A DNA stretch of 64,000 nucleotides, from contig CM050676.1 in the NCBI GenBank assembly GCA_027574665.1, positions 2,656,157-2,720,156 of the forward strand. Direction: 5' to 3'. The DNA comes from Rhynochetos jubatus. Lineage: Eukaryota; Chordata; Aves; Eurypygiformes; Rhynochetidae. Both the position numbers and the translations under genes were made by a program. Position 1 is the stretch's first letter. Each line of letters opens with the position of its first letter. Below are positions 1-12,742 of this stretch, piece by piece. The notes beneath the pieces were generated by a model. That model saw nothing but the letters and a program-made list of their open reading frames with translations, was not told the origin of the DNA and ran no database searches.

Positions 1-376
1 AGGACCCAACAAAACCCCACCCCGTAAACTCTGACCTTCTCTGAGTCCTGCTGAAAGGTTTGCAGCACAGGCTCGTCTCCTTGTCTGCATAATTGCAAAG
101 AGCAATTCACAGGAGTCAAAAGACTCAGCCCTGCACTTACTGGCTCGACGGGGTGGGGTGGCTGCCTGACAGAGCTGCTGCCTATGGGCCATGCCTCTGC
201 TGGTTGCAGTCCAAGGCACGATAATGAGCTCTCAGAACTAGTGCCAGCCCTGCAGAGGTGCCCCCAGAAACCAGCAAGAGCTTCACCCTCTGTTCCGGAG
301 ACCCCAGGGGTAGTCTTAGATAATTTCTAAGGGTTTTCAAAAGACTCACTAAGAAAGTAATCCTACTTGTCACACA

Positions 377-465
377 CACACAGAATGGTAGGGGTTGGAA
401 GGGACCTCTAGAGATCACCTAGTCCAACCCCCCTGCCCAAGCAGGATCACCCGGAGTACATCACA
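377..465 (-). mobile_element. CR1 LINE 3'-end fragment, minus orientation
   Basis: The + strand shows a short CA run, then CAGAATGGTAGGGGTTGGAA and 'gggacctctagagatcac', 'agtccaacccccctgc'. This is the reverse complement of the 3' untranslated end of avian CR1 retrotransposons, with the ATTCTGTG octamer tail at the low-coordinate side. Similarity fades after about position 465, so only about 90 bp of the extreme 3' end remains. Such severe 5' truncation is usual for CR1. The 'gacctctagagatcac' wording differs from the 'gaccttaaagcccc' wording of the other copies here, which suggests another CR1 subfamily. The subfamily name cannot be fixed by eye. Confidence 0.85.
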
Positions 466-2589
466 GAGGAACAAGTCTTTGCTAAGCTTAAGTCTTCTGT
501 GCAGGGTCTGTACCACCGTCAGAAAGTGTTTATGGAACCACAGCCCCAGCACCCCACCATTTAGTGCTAATGCGTGGGGGTGAGCATATCCAGAGCAATT
601 CAGGCTCTGTTTTACTGTAAACATCCTTAAAGTGCTCCTAAAGCTACAGGCTGCCCTTGTTCAGAGATAGAAACTGGATTTCCAGGAGCGTGCACTGAAG
701 AGGGAGAGTCTTGCTTACGGGAAAAGGGCTTCCAGACAGTTGCAGGTTATCTGGAAGGTGAAGGCATCTTTTGCGGAAGGATAAATAGGTCTGAAATGCT
801 GCAAGTGGCTTAACCTCAACTGTACAGTGTGGCTGAAAAACCAAAACAGTCGGAGGATCAGGTTTATGTTCTCTACACGCCAGGGTCAGTGCCTCCTTGG
901 CCAAATGCCAGTTTTGATTGCATGTCCACAGTGCTCCAAGTATTTGCCTCTTTCTTATTCAGATAATGCCAAAGAGCACAGCGAAAGCCATGAGAGACGG
1001 GGAGTGTGACAAGGGCTGAAGGGAAGCAGATGAAGAGAGCTTGGCCGTGGAGAGGTGGCCCGGCCACCAGCGTTCGGTAAGTCTCTCCCTGCACGCCAGC
1101 CCAAGGACTGTTCAGAAAGCAGCTCCGAGTGTTTTCAGCACAGTGCCCATGAATAATTAACCCAAGCAACACAACAAATAACGTTTCCTCATCAGCGCAC
1201 CATGTGGTCTCAGCTACCAAAGGAGAAGCGTGGGTAAGACTGACTCAGCTCCTGAGGGCAGTGAATCAGAGTGAAATACCCACGAAAGGGTGACTTCTGC
1301 CTGGGTGATGAAGCGAGGAGGAGCTGAGGTGGACTTTGCTTAGGGCCCTAGATGGGGGCACTGGACATCTGAGACTCCTTCTGACTCTCTCACAGGATCC
1401 CTCAGTAAGTTGCTGATCTTGCCCTTTGTTTTTTCTACACATACATCTGAGAGAATTTATTCTTCCCCTTCTCCTACTCTCGGTCCATCCAGCTGTGCCT
1501 CAGGTCTGGGCTCCTGAGCAGTTCAGGTATGGCGGGGCCTGATTTCGAGGTACAGCGAATAAGCAGTAAGCACACTATAGACAGTCAAGGAGCTTGTCTG
1601 CCTTCCTATATCCAAAGGACAGAGACTGGTTGGTCACTGTTACGGTGACGACCTCACCTGGCATTAGGGACCCTTTGTTACCCCAAATCCACCTCAGTTT
1701 TGAGCCAGGGTTTATAAGGCAATGAGCCTCCTTGTGTTGGTCGTCCACCTGCGTGCCAGCCCCCCTGCTCCAATAACTTCTGAACCAGCTGACCTGATTC
1801 AACCCAGTTGGATGGAAAGAGAGAGGTCACTCAGACCCAAGATTCCTGCAATTTTAATGAAAAAAACCAGCAGCTGCATAGAAGAGAGACATTTAAGTTA
1901 ATATCCTGCTGAGGGAGAGGTAATTACACCTCTTGCTCCCTATCTGTATGAGATGCAGCAGCCAGGTGACCAGCTGGCATTTAGATACTGGCTGGTCAAC
2001 CAGTACCTGCCCAGCTTCAAACCAGCTCCTGCGCTTGCCGCCCCTTGCCTGCAAAGCGAGAAGCTGCTGGGAGAGCCGAGGACTTTGCTGGGGGGGGGTC
2101 TGGAGGGGGTAAGGGTGCCCTGGGGATATTACAGTGAGCTGGGAGCACCCAGAAAGAAACAAAAGGCAGTTGTAATACACAAATCAGAAGGAGAACGGGT
2201 TTCACCAGTTCCCCTGCTCACAGAACAACTTGATTTTTGGGTTCAACCTTATTTTCAGGGCAAAATGGATGTTTCTTAACCACTACAGCACTTTCCCCAG
2301 GAAATGGCAATGACTGGCAACGGTCTTACCAAACCCTCCAAACCTGCACTTTCTGTTTTTCAACTGAAAAACATGCTTTTCAGGACTTTTTTTGGCAATA
2401 AGAAAACATTCAATTCTTTTTTTTCCCCCAAGAAAAGCATTTGAAGAAATGCCATGGAAAATAGTTTCACATTTTTCCTAGGAATAAAAATATTTCCCCC
2501 AGGTACTTAATCTCTTTCTAGGCAAAGTCCAAGACAGACGAAGATGTGAACATAGTCACAGCTGAAGGTCTTTCAGTCCAAGCAAGCGA
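466..2589. other. No gene recognised; unique-looking DNA
   Basis: I see no family-recognisable protein, RNA gene or clear repeat. About 2,088-2,097 holds a run of G. Positions 2,340-2,510 are rich in T and A runs (for example 2,417-2,424 T-run followed by C-run) and resemble decayed repeat sequence that I cannot name. Open frames here are below 120 codons, occur on both strands and look random. Confidence 0.5.
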
Positions 2590-2727
2590 GGTGGACAAAG
2601 GGTGGGATGGGACTAAGCATGGGAAGAAGGAATGTGACTTTCCCAAGGTCACCCAACGAGCTAGGCGCACAGCGGAGCGTGCCGGCGCTGTTGGGTCAGC
2701 ACTTCTGCCACTTGACCACGCGGCGCC
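2590..2727 (-). repeat. MIR-type SINE fragment, minus orientation
   Basis: The segment contains 'gactttcccaaggtcaccca', then a 'gagctag..' stretch, and ends near 'cttgaccacgcggcgcc'. This is the order seen in the reverse complement of MIR/CORE SINEs: the CCAAGGTCACACAGC core, then the tRNA-derived head ending near CCACTAGACCACGC. It is diverged, with several indels. The call rests on word order rather than an alignment score. Confidence 0.6.
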
Positions 2728-5700
2728 TCTGAGCGTCTGTCTGTCCTGAAATAACGAGTTTCCTGGAGCAGAGCCAGTACTTCCCTGAGTGCTTGGAAAG
2801 TGCCTTCTGCAGCCCTAGGTACAGTCATAAATAATAATTTCAATGATAATAATAATATTGAAGTGGAGGTGTGCCACTGAAATGGGACACACTCAGCAAC
2901 AGAGTCCTCAATCGATGTCCCTCTTCCAGTAAAAGGTACAGTTTGCCTCACAAAGCCTGGGAGACCAGGATTTACTTCTCTGGACCTGATAATCATGGGC
3001 TTTTGCTCTGCAAAAAGCAAACTGACCCGAGTTGTATTGGGTCCAGGATCTACTCTAACACCTCATGCCTGTAGCTGGCAGCTCTCGAAGGCTTTTTGCA
3101 GCTCAGGGGGATATCTGGAAAGAGTAAATTAACTGTGGTGGTGTGGGGAGCTGCCTGGACTAATGTTTTTTCAGAGATAGGCTTTGATTGACACTTCAAA
3201 TCTGCCTGACAATCTTTTATTCTAAGCGCAGTTGCTGCCTTTCTTCAGAGCAGGAAGAGCTGGTTTGGTTGCTGTCCTTCAAATGGTGGATCTTATCACA
3301 TGGGAAAAAGAAGAGGAAAGAAAAAAAGCAAACCACCTGGAAACAGCCACAGGTGCAGCATAGAAAGAGGTAAAACTAACTGGGTCTATTTGAGGCATTT
3401 CTGGTTTTCCCCTTCATGTCATAATCCAACGCAAGATATACGAGAAAAGAGGCTATGCTTTGAGGAGCAAGAGCTGGCTGCTTGCTTTCTTTCTCTGACT
3501 GTTCATGATGGTGTTGTTTTCCTTTGAGAGGTTTTTCATGCTTTGCAGACAGGACTGTGCCACCCTTCAGCGTGGAGAGGACTGGGAAGTCAGTGGAACA
3601 ACCCCTTCACTCATGCCACACTGCCTCTTACGCCTTAGTGTCAGGCAGCTTGAATGCTTGCTGCATGCTGGGGTCACCCCACTCAGCTGCTCACAGAAGA
3701 GGCGACAGACACGTTTTACAATGGAGTTTAGACATTTGGGGTTTACCTGAGTCTGGCCAAGAAGGAGGTCAGGTCTCCAAATGGGCAGAGGCATGCCTTG
3801 AATCCTGTTCTGGACACCCCCTTGGGTGGCAAAACAGGTCTGTTGTTTGAGATGTCCTGTGTCTCCTCACTCGTTTGGTTCATCAGAAACCAGCCAGGCT
3901 CTTCAGACTGAGTGTAGGGCTGTTGTGGTACGTCCAAATACTGTGGAGGATGCTGGTAGTCAGAACTGCTCCAGAATAGTTGTTTCCCTTGTTCCCTGTG
4001 AACGCAGGTGTGGAGAAGACCAAGGACCAAAGCTGAAAGGCGTGCAAGCTTCCATCTCCGTGCTGGCCTGGGCGTATTGCAGGATGGAGACATTTGCAAC
4101 TTCGCATGCTGCACCTAGATGGGATTTCTTCTTGTCCTGCGTGTTTATCTTTGGGATCCTGCTATTGATGGAGCATCGCAGACAGGATTACCAAAAGCAC
4201 TGCTGCTCGCTGCTGCGTTCACCTCCACATTGGAGCTGCAGCCAGCTCCTTCTCCTGAGCTTCACAGGCAGGAGGCAGGCCCAGGCAGGCCATCTCCGTG
4301 TTTCAGCAGGGCAGCTCCGGCTGAGATGTGTTTCAGAGGCTCTTCTGTGCTTCTCCTGTACCCGAGTCATCCTGTACATCAACTGCTTCAGTTTACAGGG
4401 CCATCAGCCTGGCAGCTTTCCTCAGCACAAAATTTACTTTTTAAAGTTACATCAGTGTTGTACCCAGAGGGAATGGAGGAACAGATGCAGCCCGTGAAGT
4501 CTGGCTTTAATTCACCTGCCTCATTTAATTTCCTGCCCTGTCTTCTAATCAGTGAGTCTGCACTAGCGACCCTGGGAATACAGAGGTTTTTCACATACAG
4601 GAGAATTCAGCGCTGCGGCTGTGCTGGCTGAGTGCTCGGGGTCTCCAGTGGGCTGTGTCACGCCTCCTTTGAGGCTGCTTCATTATGGATTCCCCTCCCC
4701 CAGAAGCACTTGCACGCACTCCCCAACCTGTGGCAGCTGCACCACATTTCCTTGCAGGGGCCGGTTGGCACGGGGCAGCTGTGCCACGTCAGCCTCTCTC
4801 TGTCAGGCTGGCTGTGTGGCATTTCCTCCTGGAAGTGCTCTCTTTCCAGGTGTTCCTGGTTTGCAGCGACATGGCTTTCTTTTCAGGGCCACGTGCTGCC
4901 TTCTGGGACTCTGTTCCCATAGCAGCTCTTCTGCGCTACCTCAGACAGGCTGCTGGGGCCAAACATCCCTCATCTACCTCCCAGGGGCTCCCAGCAACAT
5001 CGTGGGACCAGTGGTGCTTGGCAGGGGCTCCTTTCTCGAGGCAGCTGAGCCTTCAGGCCAGGCCATCGTGCCTTATGTGTGTCACTTCCCAGGTGTCCCT
5101 TCGCTGAGGACAGCAGCACCATGTCACCCCAAAGGTGCTTTCAGGACTGCATTGACTTGGGGCTGTCAGGAAGCCCCACGAAAGGGTTTGTGGCATTTTT
5201 GCTTTGGTTAAGCAGACTCCCGCTGTCCTGGTTGGTTTTGAGCTCATGTTATTCCAGGCAGTGCTGCCCAGTTGCTTCATCACAGCGCCAAAACCCTGGG
5301 AGACAGGAAGGCTGTCCTTGGCCGTAGCACCCATTCTGTGACGTGTCTGCTTTACCTCACGTGTTATAATCTGTATCAGATTGCTCTTCGCCTGCTAAAA
5401 CGGACAATCAGGATTCAGTTGTAATGCAAATTGCATGGTGGAATAAAAACCGTGGGGAACAAAATCACAAGTAAGTATTTATGTCAGCCTTTGTTACCAC
5501 GTGATGGGTCCTGCTCAGTTACTGCTCGCTGTGAAGCATCAGACAGGAGAAAACCTGGTGTGCCTTTGTGTTTTATAGGCACGAGCTGCTCTGTGTAAGA
5601 CTGCCTTTAGGCACTCGCGGGCCCCGATAATGTGTATGTGTGCAAACCTAACAGACAGATTGCCGCCTACACTGGAAATTTGATGATTGCCTTGTTTTTT

Positions 5701-7073
5701 CAAGGCTCTCTTTTATATACTGCAGGCCAGACCCATGGGGTAATTTCCAGTCTCTCTGCACAGGGCTGACGTGGTGAGAGCAGCATAGAGATGCTGAAAT
5801 TTCAATCTGCCACATAATGTGCTCCTAATACTGAGAGCGTTGTGAGTGTGGTGGTGTCACTGGCGTCTGCGGTTGTTCTTGTCATTGCTGTCTTCCCATG
5901 CTTGGTGCTAAATGTTGTAAATTAAGAGAAATGTTTAAATTTGTGAAGGAACCTAAAGTTACTGTGGAATTAAACACACAGGAGTCCTGCAAATGCAACT
6001 GAAAGACGTACGTCTTCGTTTCAAATGGCAAGCCATATCCCGTAAAGGGATGCTGCTGAGGTAGCGGCTCTGCTGCGTATCAGCTTTGCATTTCCCCAGG
6101 CTCTGGGTAAGAAAGAATCAAGCTGCATGTTGTCATAGCACAGCTCACCTTGGAGAGCTGAGGTGGAACATCCGTGCTCGTAAAGCCGTAGCGCGGCAGC
6201 CAGGAGCCCAGTGTTGTAAGGGTTAGCTGGGCTGGTACGGGAAGATCCAGAGTGAGAGCAGTGCCTGTTCGTGTTCCGTGGAAGTGGTGGCTTCTAGAGG
6301 ACAGCAAGGCACAAGAGTGAGAGGTGGTGAAGCCAGATGGATGAGCTGAGTTCCAGGTTCTCCTAGAAGCTTTGGCAACATAGCTTGTATATCTACTCAG
6401 AAAAGCCATTGCAACTACCATAAACGACTCTAAATGGCCTTATTTTCCCACTAGCAGTGAAATAAGCAGCTTCAATGGGGAGGAGTAAATCCGTTTGATT
6501 GCACATGTTGCCGGGAATAGCCCTGTTATTAGTTATTAGTAATAATAACCCAATCTATCACTAGCAGCGTGGCCACCAAAGCAGAGACAGCCTTATCTGC
6601 CAGAGAATCATTGTATTACTCCTAACGTTTCCAATTACAACTGAACAAGGGGAGTTGGAAAGGCCTCAAGGGAGGAAGATCTGTAGGAAGCAAAAGCCAA
6701 CATGGAGGACTTGGGTTATAAACACTGTGTGTGACAAGTAAATCACATCAGGGCCAGTGTGTCTTTGGAGGAAGAGTTCTGCCAGGCAACGCTGGGCTCT
6801 TTCTGTTCCTGACTGTCTTCTGAGGCAGTGCATGGTGTTTGTATGTTAGGTCACGAGACGGTGGCGGTGCTGGCTTGTTAGCTCGTCGTCGGAAGGAAAG
6901 AGGGGCTTCTACACCTTGGGTGTGCGAAGCAGCAGCTGTCAGGCTCAGGGCTCCTGTCCAGGGTTTAGATGAAAATTCTCCATTGAAATGGATGGCAAAG
7001 CACCCGCTCACGTCACTGCGGCAGGGGTGTTCTCACACAGCAACGCCCTGGGAAATTCTCTCTTGGAATACAT
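2728..7073. other. No gene recognised; unique DNA with stop-poor C/T-rich tract
   Basis: Positions 3,298-3,335 are purine-rich. From about 3,826 to 5,330 the + strand is rich in CTG, CAG and CC and poor in stop codons, so several overlapping frames of 140-223 codons open at once in different phases. Three overlapping frames of similar length argue for base composition rather than a gene, and none resembles a known protein. Around 6,526-6,549 there is a small TTATTAGTAATAA odd palindrome in an AT-rich patch. Confidence 0.5.
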
Positions 7074-7170
7074 CAGATTCTGCTCTCATTTATGCAATTA
7101 TAAACCCAGCGTAGCTCCATTTGAAACAACTGTTTTCATCCAATGCAAATGAGATCGAGATCTGGCCCAG
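7074..7170. repeat. Palindromic 'GTGTAAATC' repeat, copy 1
   Basis: The order of words is 'cagattctgctctcattta', 'gtagctccat', 'gcaaatgagatcgagatctg', 'gcccag'. I read this as one copy of a dispersed imperfect palindrome whose two halves are GTGTAAATC.GTAGCTCCATTGA and its complement, ending in 'gatctggccc'. Other copies occur at 7.2, 10.1, 25.5, 25.7, 34.6, 61.1, 62.1 and 62.7 kb. It looks like an old non-autonomous element of amniotes. I cannot assign a database name. Confidence 0.55.
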
Positions 7171-7227
7171 CCTGTTTTTGTACACAATGGAAACTGACTG
7201 AATTATGGAAAACAGGAAACAAATCTA

Positions 7228-7333
7228 ATGTAAATCTGGATAGAAATATCGTGCTCTCTGTTACATCAGAATGAATTGGAAGCAAGTCTGTCGATTCCAA
7301 TGGAATTCATCTGGATTTACACCAGATTGTGGC
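7228..7333. repeat. Palindromic 'GTGTAAATC' repeat, copy 2
   Basis: It starts with 'atgtaaatctggatagaa' and ends with 'ttcatctggatttacacc', which are near reverse complements. The middle reads 'gattccaatgg', the symmetric centre typical of the family. It lies only about 57 bp after copy 1, so the pair may be a tandem insertion or one composite element. Confidence 0.55.
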
Positions 7334-10067
7334 TCAGCATCTGTCAGTTGGCTGCACACCGACATCGAGACGCAAACCATGCTACCTCATCTGAATAGCT
7401 TTGAACAATGTCTTCCTTTTCCTTCACACGTAAGCAATTGCCTCTGTATCCTGATAGCTGATTAGCCTTTTCAAACAGATACACCCCTGCTAACAGACAT
7501 CAACAAATAAGCCCAGCTCTCGCCAGCATTTTCAGAGTCTAAATGACGAGTCTGGAGTACCGAGCTTGGGTTTGGAGTCACTTAAACTTGCCCCCGTCCC
7601 TTTGTGTTCGCTGTGTAGAGCAGCAGGATTGAGCTCGCAGGAGGACAGACCTTTGCAACAACTGTTCTGACCTCCCCAAATACGGCCAATTGCCTTCCCA
7701 CCGCAGTGGTCGGGGCCAGCTACGTCCTGGGATGCGCAGGAGAACCGTCAGTAGGGAAGCAAAATCTTGTCATACTTCCAACTCTGGCTGTGTGCACTCG
7801 GGTGGTCAGAACGGAGCCATCATCCTCCCTAATGGATCTAATGGGAAATGGTGTCACGCTCCGTCCCTGCAGGCAGGTTGCTGCTCCTCTCTGTGCCACT
7901 GTGCAGCTGGCCACGGAGCCCGCTGCTCATGGGACACTCTTCGTGGGGAAACCGTGAGGGCTGATCCATGTCCGAGCAGCAAACCAGACTGCCTGGGGGA
8001 AAGTCACTGGAGAAGTGTAACGTCTGAGCCGCAGCACAGCCGTGCCAGCCCCTTCCCTCCAACCTCGGCTACCCCAGCGTCTTGCCTAATTCAGTTTTTA
8101 ATCTGTGTTCGTGATTCTCTTTGGATAATTAGTAAAATGTATCTTAATTAAAACAGGAGGAGGAGAAGACACACAAACTAAAGCCCTAAGTCAATGGAAT
8201 TCAGGGAGGGGCAAAGCAATTATTCAAATCCAAATCTTGGTGGTAACCAGGCAAACACGGTAATAGCAGTTACGGAGAGTGTTTCAAAGGTAAAGAGTTT
8301 TCTGAAAGTGGGGTAACTGTTTGCCTGGACACCCTTCTTTCAAGGGGCTGGCTAGAGCCTGGCGTCGGAATACCGCAGCGCCTGGCCTGCAGTCAGTCTC
8401 CTCGGGAGAAGAGCTCGGAGCACGGTGTGGTCAGCAACCTGCGTTTCTATTTCTCTGCCACTGATTTTCTGTGGGATCCTCAGGAATTTAATTGGGCAAG
8501 ATTTTCACAAATGGCTCCTGTCAATGATTGCTTTAACGTGTGGGTGTTGAACCTGAGACGTGCATCGTTAGCGGCAAAGCACGCATGGATCTCAACCAGC
8601 GTCTGCACGTGCCAGCCACTCTCTCTCACAGCCCTTACGTTCCCACCCGTAAATTGTTATAATAAATACTTTCCTGGTTTTATAAAGCTATTAAAGTCTC
8701 TCTAATCAAACAGAGGCTCTCAAAGAGCTGTGATTATTACGGCTTACTCTTGCTCAGGCTTATTCCTGCAGGTCAGCTGTGCTTCATGTGTGAGAGCTTC
8801 CCCTTGCTGGCACTGCAGACCCTACGTGGCGTGCAATGTCTTGTTATCTTGTTTCTGTTCTTTACAGCATCACCTGGAATAAACCCCTGCAGCCAGGATG
8901 CACCTGACGGTTGGGCTGTTGATACGCAAACAAAAGCTGCAGCTCACTCATTGCTCACAGCCTCTGTAACTCCGTTTGCCATGTACCACAAGCTTATTTC
9001 ACCCGTGGTGGTGAATCTGGCATGTGTGAATCTGGCATGTGTGAACTGGAAGCAAAGAGAAAGCAGAAATGAAAAGTAACTGGGTCCCAGCTCTCTGCAA
9101 GGGTGCGCCATGTGGGTCACAGGCAGGACTGGACTGCAAAGTACACGTAATCCTAGGGAGCAGCTCGAGTCAATTTGCCAAGCTCCCTGGAGAGTCTCAG
9201 CAGCACTGCTGCTCTTTACTCCCCGCCGGTAAATGAACCCGATGCACCTGACAGTAAAGCCGGTCCTGCGCTGGGTGTAGTAGGACCCCCAAATACACAG
9301 CCAAGAGAATCACAGTCACAGAGACATTTTCTGCTCCGGCAGTGCAAGAAGATGGCAGGGCAGCTATTTGCTTTTATAGGAGTAAAACTCTGTAGGCAAG
9401 GACCTCAGAAGTGGGAATAATTGTAATTTACTGTTTGCACTGTGCAGCGGGGAGTCAGGCCCAAACTTGCAGCTACAGCCTTTAGCTATAAATGCTGTGG
9501 ACTGGACCATGCTGCGCAGGGCTTTGCGGAGAGACTACTCACATCGATTCCAGAACAGCTTTCCCCGGGGTACGGCGCTGCTTTAGGCGAGTATAGATGT
9601 GAGACCCTACGCTTGATTCTGATCTTATATTCTGAAAAATTGAGTGGTTTTCGGTGGCTGTACGCCTGACTTATTTGAATATATGTGTAATGTGGCTTCA
9701 AGACCTGATAAAACCGTGGCAAGGTTCTTGATAAGTTACTCTTCTAATTAAACCCTATTAGAATCCTATCCGTTTCAGCCGGAGCCTCTTGTGAGCACAG
9801 AGCTGGGTCTCGTGTCAGAAATCAGGGCTGGCCATGATGGCAATAGGACAGGTTAGCCTATAAGCCCAAAGTCGATTTGCAAACGCCATCTGTTCAAAAA
9901 GGAACGCGTGAATAGATTCTGTGACAGGTCTCCTGAAACGTCATTTGAATAGTTTTGACTGTGCATTTGTTTTATTCCTGGGAAATTTCAGAGTACAAAA
10001 AGACTTATTTTCCTTCTTCGTTTGCCAAGAATCTGCTTGAAACTATCTTGTAATATAGACTGAGACT
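7334..10067. other. No gene recognised; one short tandem repeat
   Basis: The only clear structure is a 15-bp unit, GTGAATCTGGCATGT, present twice in perfect tandem at 9,011-9,040 with a partial third unit. Otherwise it is unique-looking DNA. Positions 8,185-8,200 ('taagtcaatggaattca') may be a scrap of the second palindromic family, but this is too short to call. Confidence 0.45.
9011..9045. repeat. 15-bp tandem duplication
   Basis: GTGAATCTGGCATGT occurs at 9,011-9,025 and again at 9,026-9,040, followed by GTGAA. Perfect identity between the units implies a recent slippage event. Confidence 0.9.
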
Positions 10068-10148
10068 TGGGCCAGATCTTGAGCTCACGTAAGCAGTCGT
10101 ACCGCTGTTGACTTCTGTAAAGAGATGCTGATGTACATGAGCTGAGGA
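10068..10148. repeat. Palindromic 'GTGTAAATC' repeat, copy 3
   Basis: It starts with 'gggccagatcttgagctcac', passes through 'gctgttgacttctgtaaag' and ends in 'gatgtacatgagctgagg'. The outer halves 'gagctcacgta' and 'tacatgagctg' are near reverse complements. The GGCCAGAT flank matches the 'atctggcc' tail of copy 1 in opposite orientation. Confidence 0.5.
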
Positions 10149-11714
10149 CCAAGGACAAGAAAATGAAAGCAAGAAACTGCTAGGTATGATGATTTTTGAC
10201 CAGGGAAGTAGAATGGACAGTGAGAAAGTCCATTCTCACTGTGGGGCATCCTTCCAGATGCTTCAGTTTGGCAAAGAAGCCTGGATGCCTCAGCACTAAG
10301 TGCTCAGAGAGATGTTCAGAAGGGAGTCTGGACATTAAGCTGTAAGGCAAGACTGTATGACAATGAAAAGGGTAAAAAAACCCCAAATCAGGGTTTAAGC
10401 CAGGGCTAGTTTAAGCTCTGGGTACATCAGGCTAGACCTGCCCAGTGCTGGTTTCTTACAACTTCCTCTGAAGCTTTTAGAACAGCAGAAGGATGCTGGA
10501 AGAGAAGAGTCTCCTGCTGCTAAGCTTCCACCATCACTGGGGAGGTGACTTTTCTGTAGTTTAATAGTAAGTTGTCAGTTTTCAAGCCTGCCAGTGCAGT
10601 GCCTTTCTCCCACAGCGAGTAGCTCATTTCAGCAAGGAGTTATTCCTGGTATATATGAAAGAGAAAAGAGCTGCCTTTTTTCTTTAAAGGAGAGAAGAAA
10701 TAGTCTTCCTGACAGAACCCCAGTGATGGCACTGGGCTATCAAATGCTGGGAGAACTCCCTAAAAACATTAATTAGGGTAATGCCAAAGGCAGCAAAAGC
10801 CACGCTGAGAGATGACGTAAGAAGGGTGCTCGTGGCAAGACGTAGGGCCAGTCCTTCTGGAGTGCGTGCCAGCGACCAACTGCAGGTGTTGGGGAAGGAA
10901 CGCAAGGGCAGGGAATGCTTAGAACTGTCCTCTCCTATTCCAGCTTCTGGAGGCTCATGCTCTGCCCAGTACCTCTTCTTCTTCCTGTTGCTGTTGACTA
11001 AATTTTGTTTCTATTTTCTTTCACTTTGAACATGGGGAGAGGAGGGGAAGCAGGTCTACAAAGCAATTTCCAATGTGCTTCCCTGTCTGTCTGTCTGCTC
11101 CCTACAAATAGTTGTTTTTCTTATGGATACAGGCTGAAGATAATTCCTTTAAGTGGCAATTAAGCTCCAGGTGGCTGCAGAAAGCTGCAGCTTTCTCCGG
11201 CTCCTGCAGAGACACAGCTTGAGCCACAGGTTTTCCTACTTCCCTAAACCAGGAGATTTTTTTCCTGTCTTTGTTTTGTGTCTGGCGGTGATTACAGCCC
11301 CACTTCTCCAGGGTAGCCCAAAGTGATTGGAGCAGCGGGGAAAATGACAAACCATGGATACTCCATGAACTGGCTGTGTCCTCTTTCTGAAGTGCACTAA
11401 TTTCATAGAGCAGGGAATAGTTTCCTCTCAATCCTGATCTGAACTCCTTGTGTTTCACCTGCAACACCTCTGTTTTCCAAGCACTGAGTCCAGTTCAATC
11501 TCCTTCTACCCCTGCTGTGCTGGCAAATGTTGGAAAGAGACTTCTGATCGTGTTGGACGCCTTCCTGTGGGCTGATGGAGCAATACGGGCACCCCGAGAC
11601 TCAAAGCGAGTCTCATCAGCAGACGAGTGTGATCAGTTTGGCTCATTGGTTAATGAGGTTAATGAGGACACCTGTATGAGCCGTCTGATATGAAAGGGGA
11701 CACGTCTAGCCATA
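10149..11714. other. No gene recognised
   Basis: Unique-looking DNA with no recognisable protein, RNA or repeat. A short TGTCTGTCTGTCTG run lies near 11,085-11,098. The open frames, including a 121-codon one on the minus strand at 11,102-11,467, resemble nothing I know. Confidence 0.5.
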
Positions 11715-11765
11715 GCGATTGCTCAAGATGACACAGCAAATCACTGGCAGGGCTGGAGCAAGCAG
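11715..11765 (-). repeat. MIR-type SINE core fragment, minus orientation
   Basis: The sequence 'gattgctcaagatgacacag' followed by 'caaatcactggcagggctgg' matches the reverse complement of the MIR core (ACTTGCCCAAGATCACACAG, then AGTGGCAGAGCTGG). Only the central part is recognisable. Confidence 0.6.
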
Positions 11766-12484
11766 AGTGCAGCAGGGCAGGGCTGTATCTTCAGGCCTCC
11801 TCCAGGTCTGGAGTCATCCCATCCTCCCTCTGCAAGTGGATAGAGCGAGCCGTGAGCTTGAGGAGACGGCTTAGATTCAGCCTGGTGTTGGGCTTGTGCA
11901 AGGGGGAGGTACAAGGTGTCAGCGTGCAGCCTGGGTTAAAGTGTTCTCTGCTGTCAGTGAGGCTCACGAACCGTGAGAGAACTTCAGAGCCTGCCCACGC
12001 CTCCATTCACACAGAAACGTGAGCCACTGACTCAGACACCCTCCCTTTCCCAGACAGGCTTATCACCAATGGCATCAAACAGTGGGATGTTACCGTTTCT
12101 ACCTGGTTTTAATGATTTATCACCTCTGAATTGTGCACCATTGGTGACAGTAATTTCCTCTGATTTGGACGGGTGGGTGGAGTTACGGCCCTCTTTGGTG
12201 TGCTCACAGAATCGGCATTAGTACTGCGTCTTGCCTGGCTTATCTTAACTAGACAGTAGCTATTATTTCACCTACTCTGCTTCTCTTTCCCCTCCCTGCC
12301 ACAACTGAAACAATTTGATTTCCAGCTATACTTGAGGCAGGACTCACCTCAAATCAGATTTCAAATTCCTTGACTGTTCTGATCTCGATGCTATCCACCT
12401 CCACCGCGTCCCAGCGCGGGCAGTCACGTAACAGGATGGATCAAGCAGTGAGAACACATTCTGTGGGTCACTGCAGACACCTAA
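11766..12484. other. No gene recognised
   Basis: Unique-looking sequence. CpG density starts to rise at about 12,400, at the edge of the patch that follows. A short CA run (12,486-12,496) marks the junction. Confidence 0.45.
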
Positions 12485-12742
12485 ACACACACACACGTTT
12501 GACGCTGTGTGCGAGCAAGCCGGCACGGGGCAGAGCGACAACCGCTTCCCGTCAGCCAGCGCGGCGCGTGCTCCTGTGTCCCGTGCCAGGGCCTTAGGGC
12601 CGTGCAGTCCCTCACGGAGGTCACGGTTGTGTCCCTGAGAGCGTACGTGAGCACACACGCAGAGGAGCCTTCCTGCTGCGCGGCTCTGAGTGCGTCTGTG
12701 CACACCTTGCTGCACGCGTGTGCGTGCTGGGAGGCAAGCGGG
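12485..12742. promoter_or_regulatory. CpG-dense patch (orphan CpG-island candidate)
   Basis: By hand I count about 26 CpG dinucleotides in these 258 bp, close to what base composition alone predicts, while most of the window is CpG-depleted. Unmethylated CpG islands in vertebrates commonly mark promoters. Here no gene is recognisable next to it, so promoter function is inference. The stretch is short for an island but extends to about 12,401 with lower density. Confidence 0.4.

Noticed and set aside
3826..5211. Cluster of plus-strand frames of 223, 170, 196 and 140 codons
   Set aside because: Several frames are open at once in different phases, which points to a stop-poor base composition rather than a gene. 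No family similarity.
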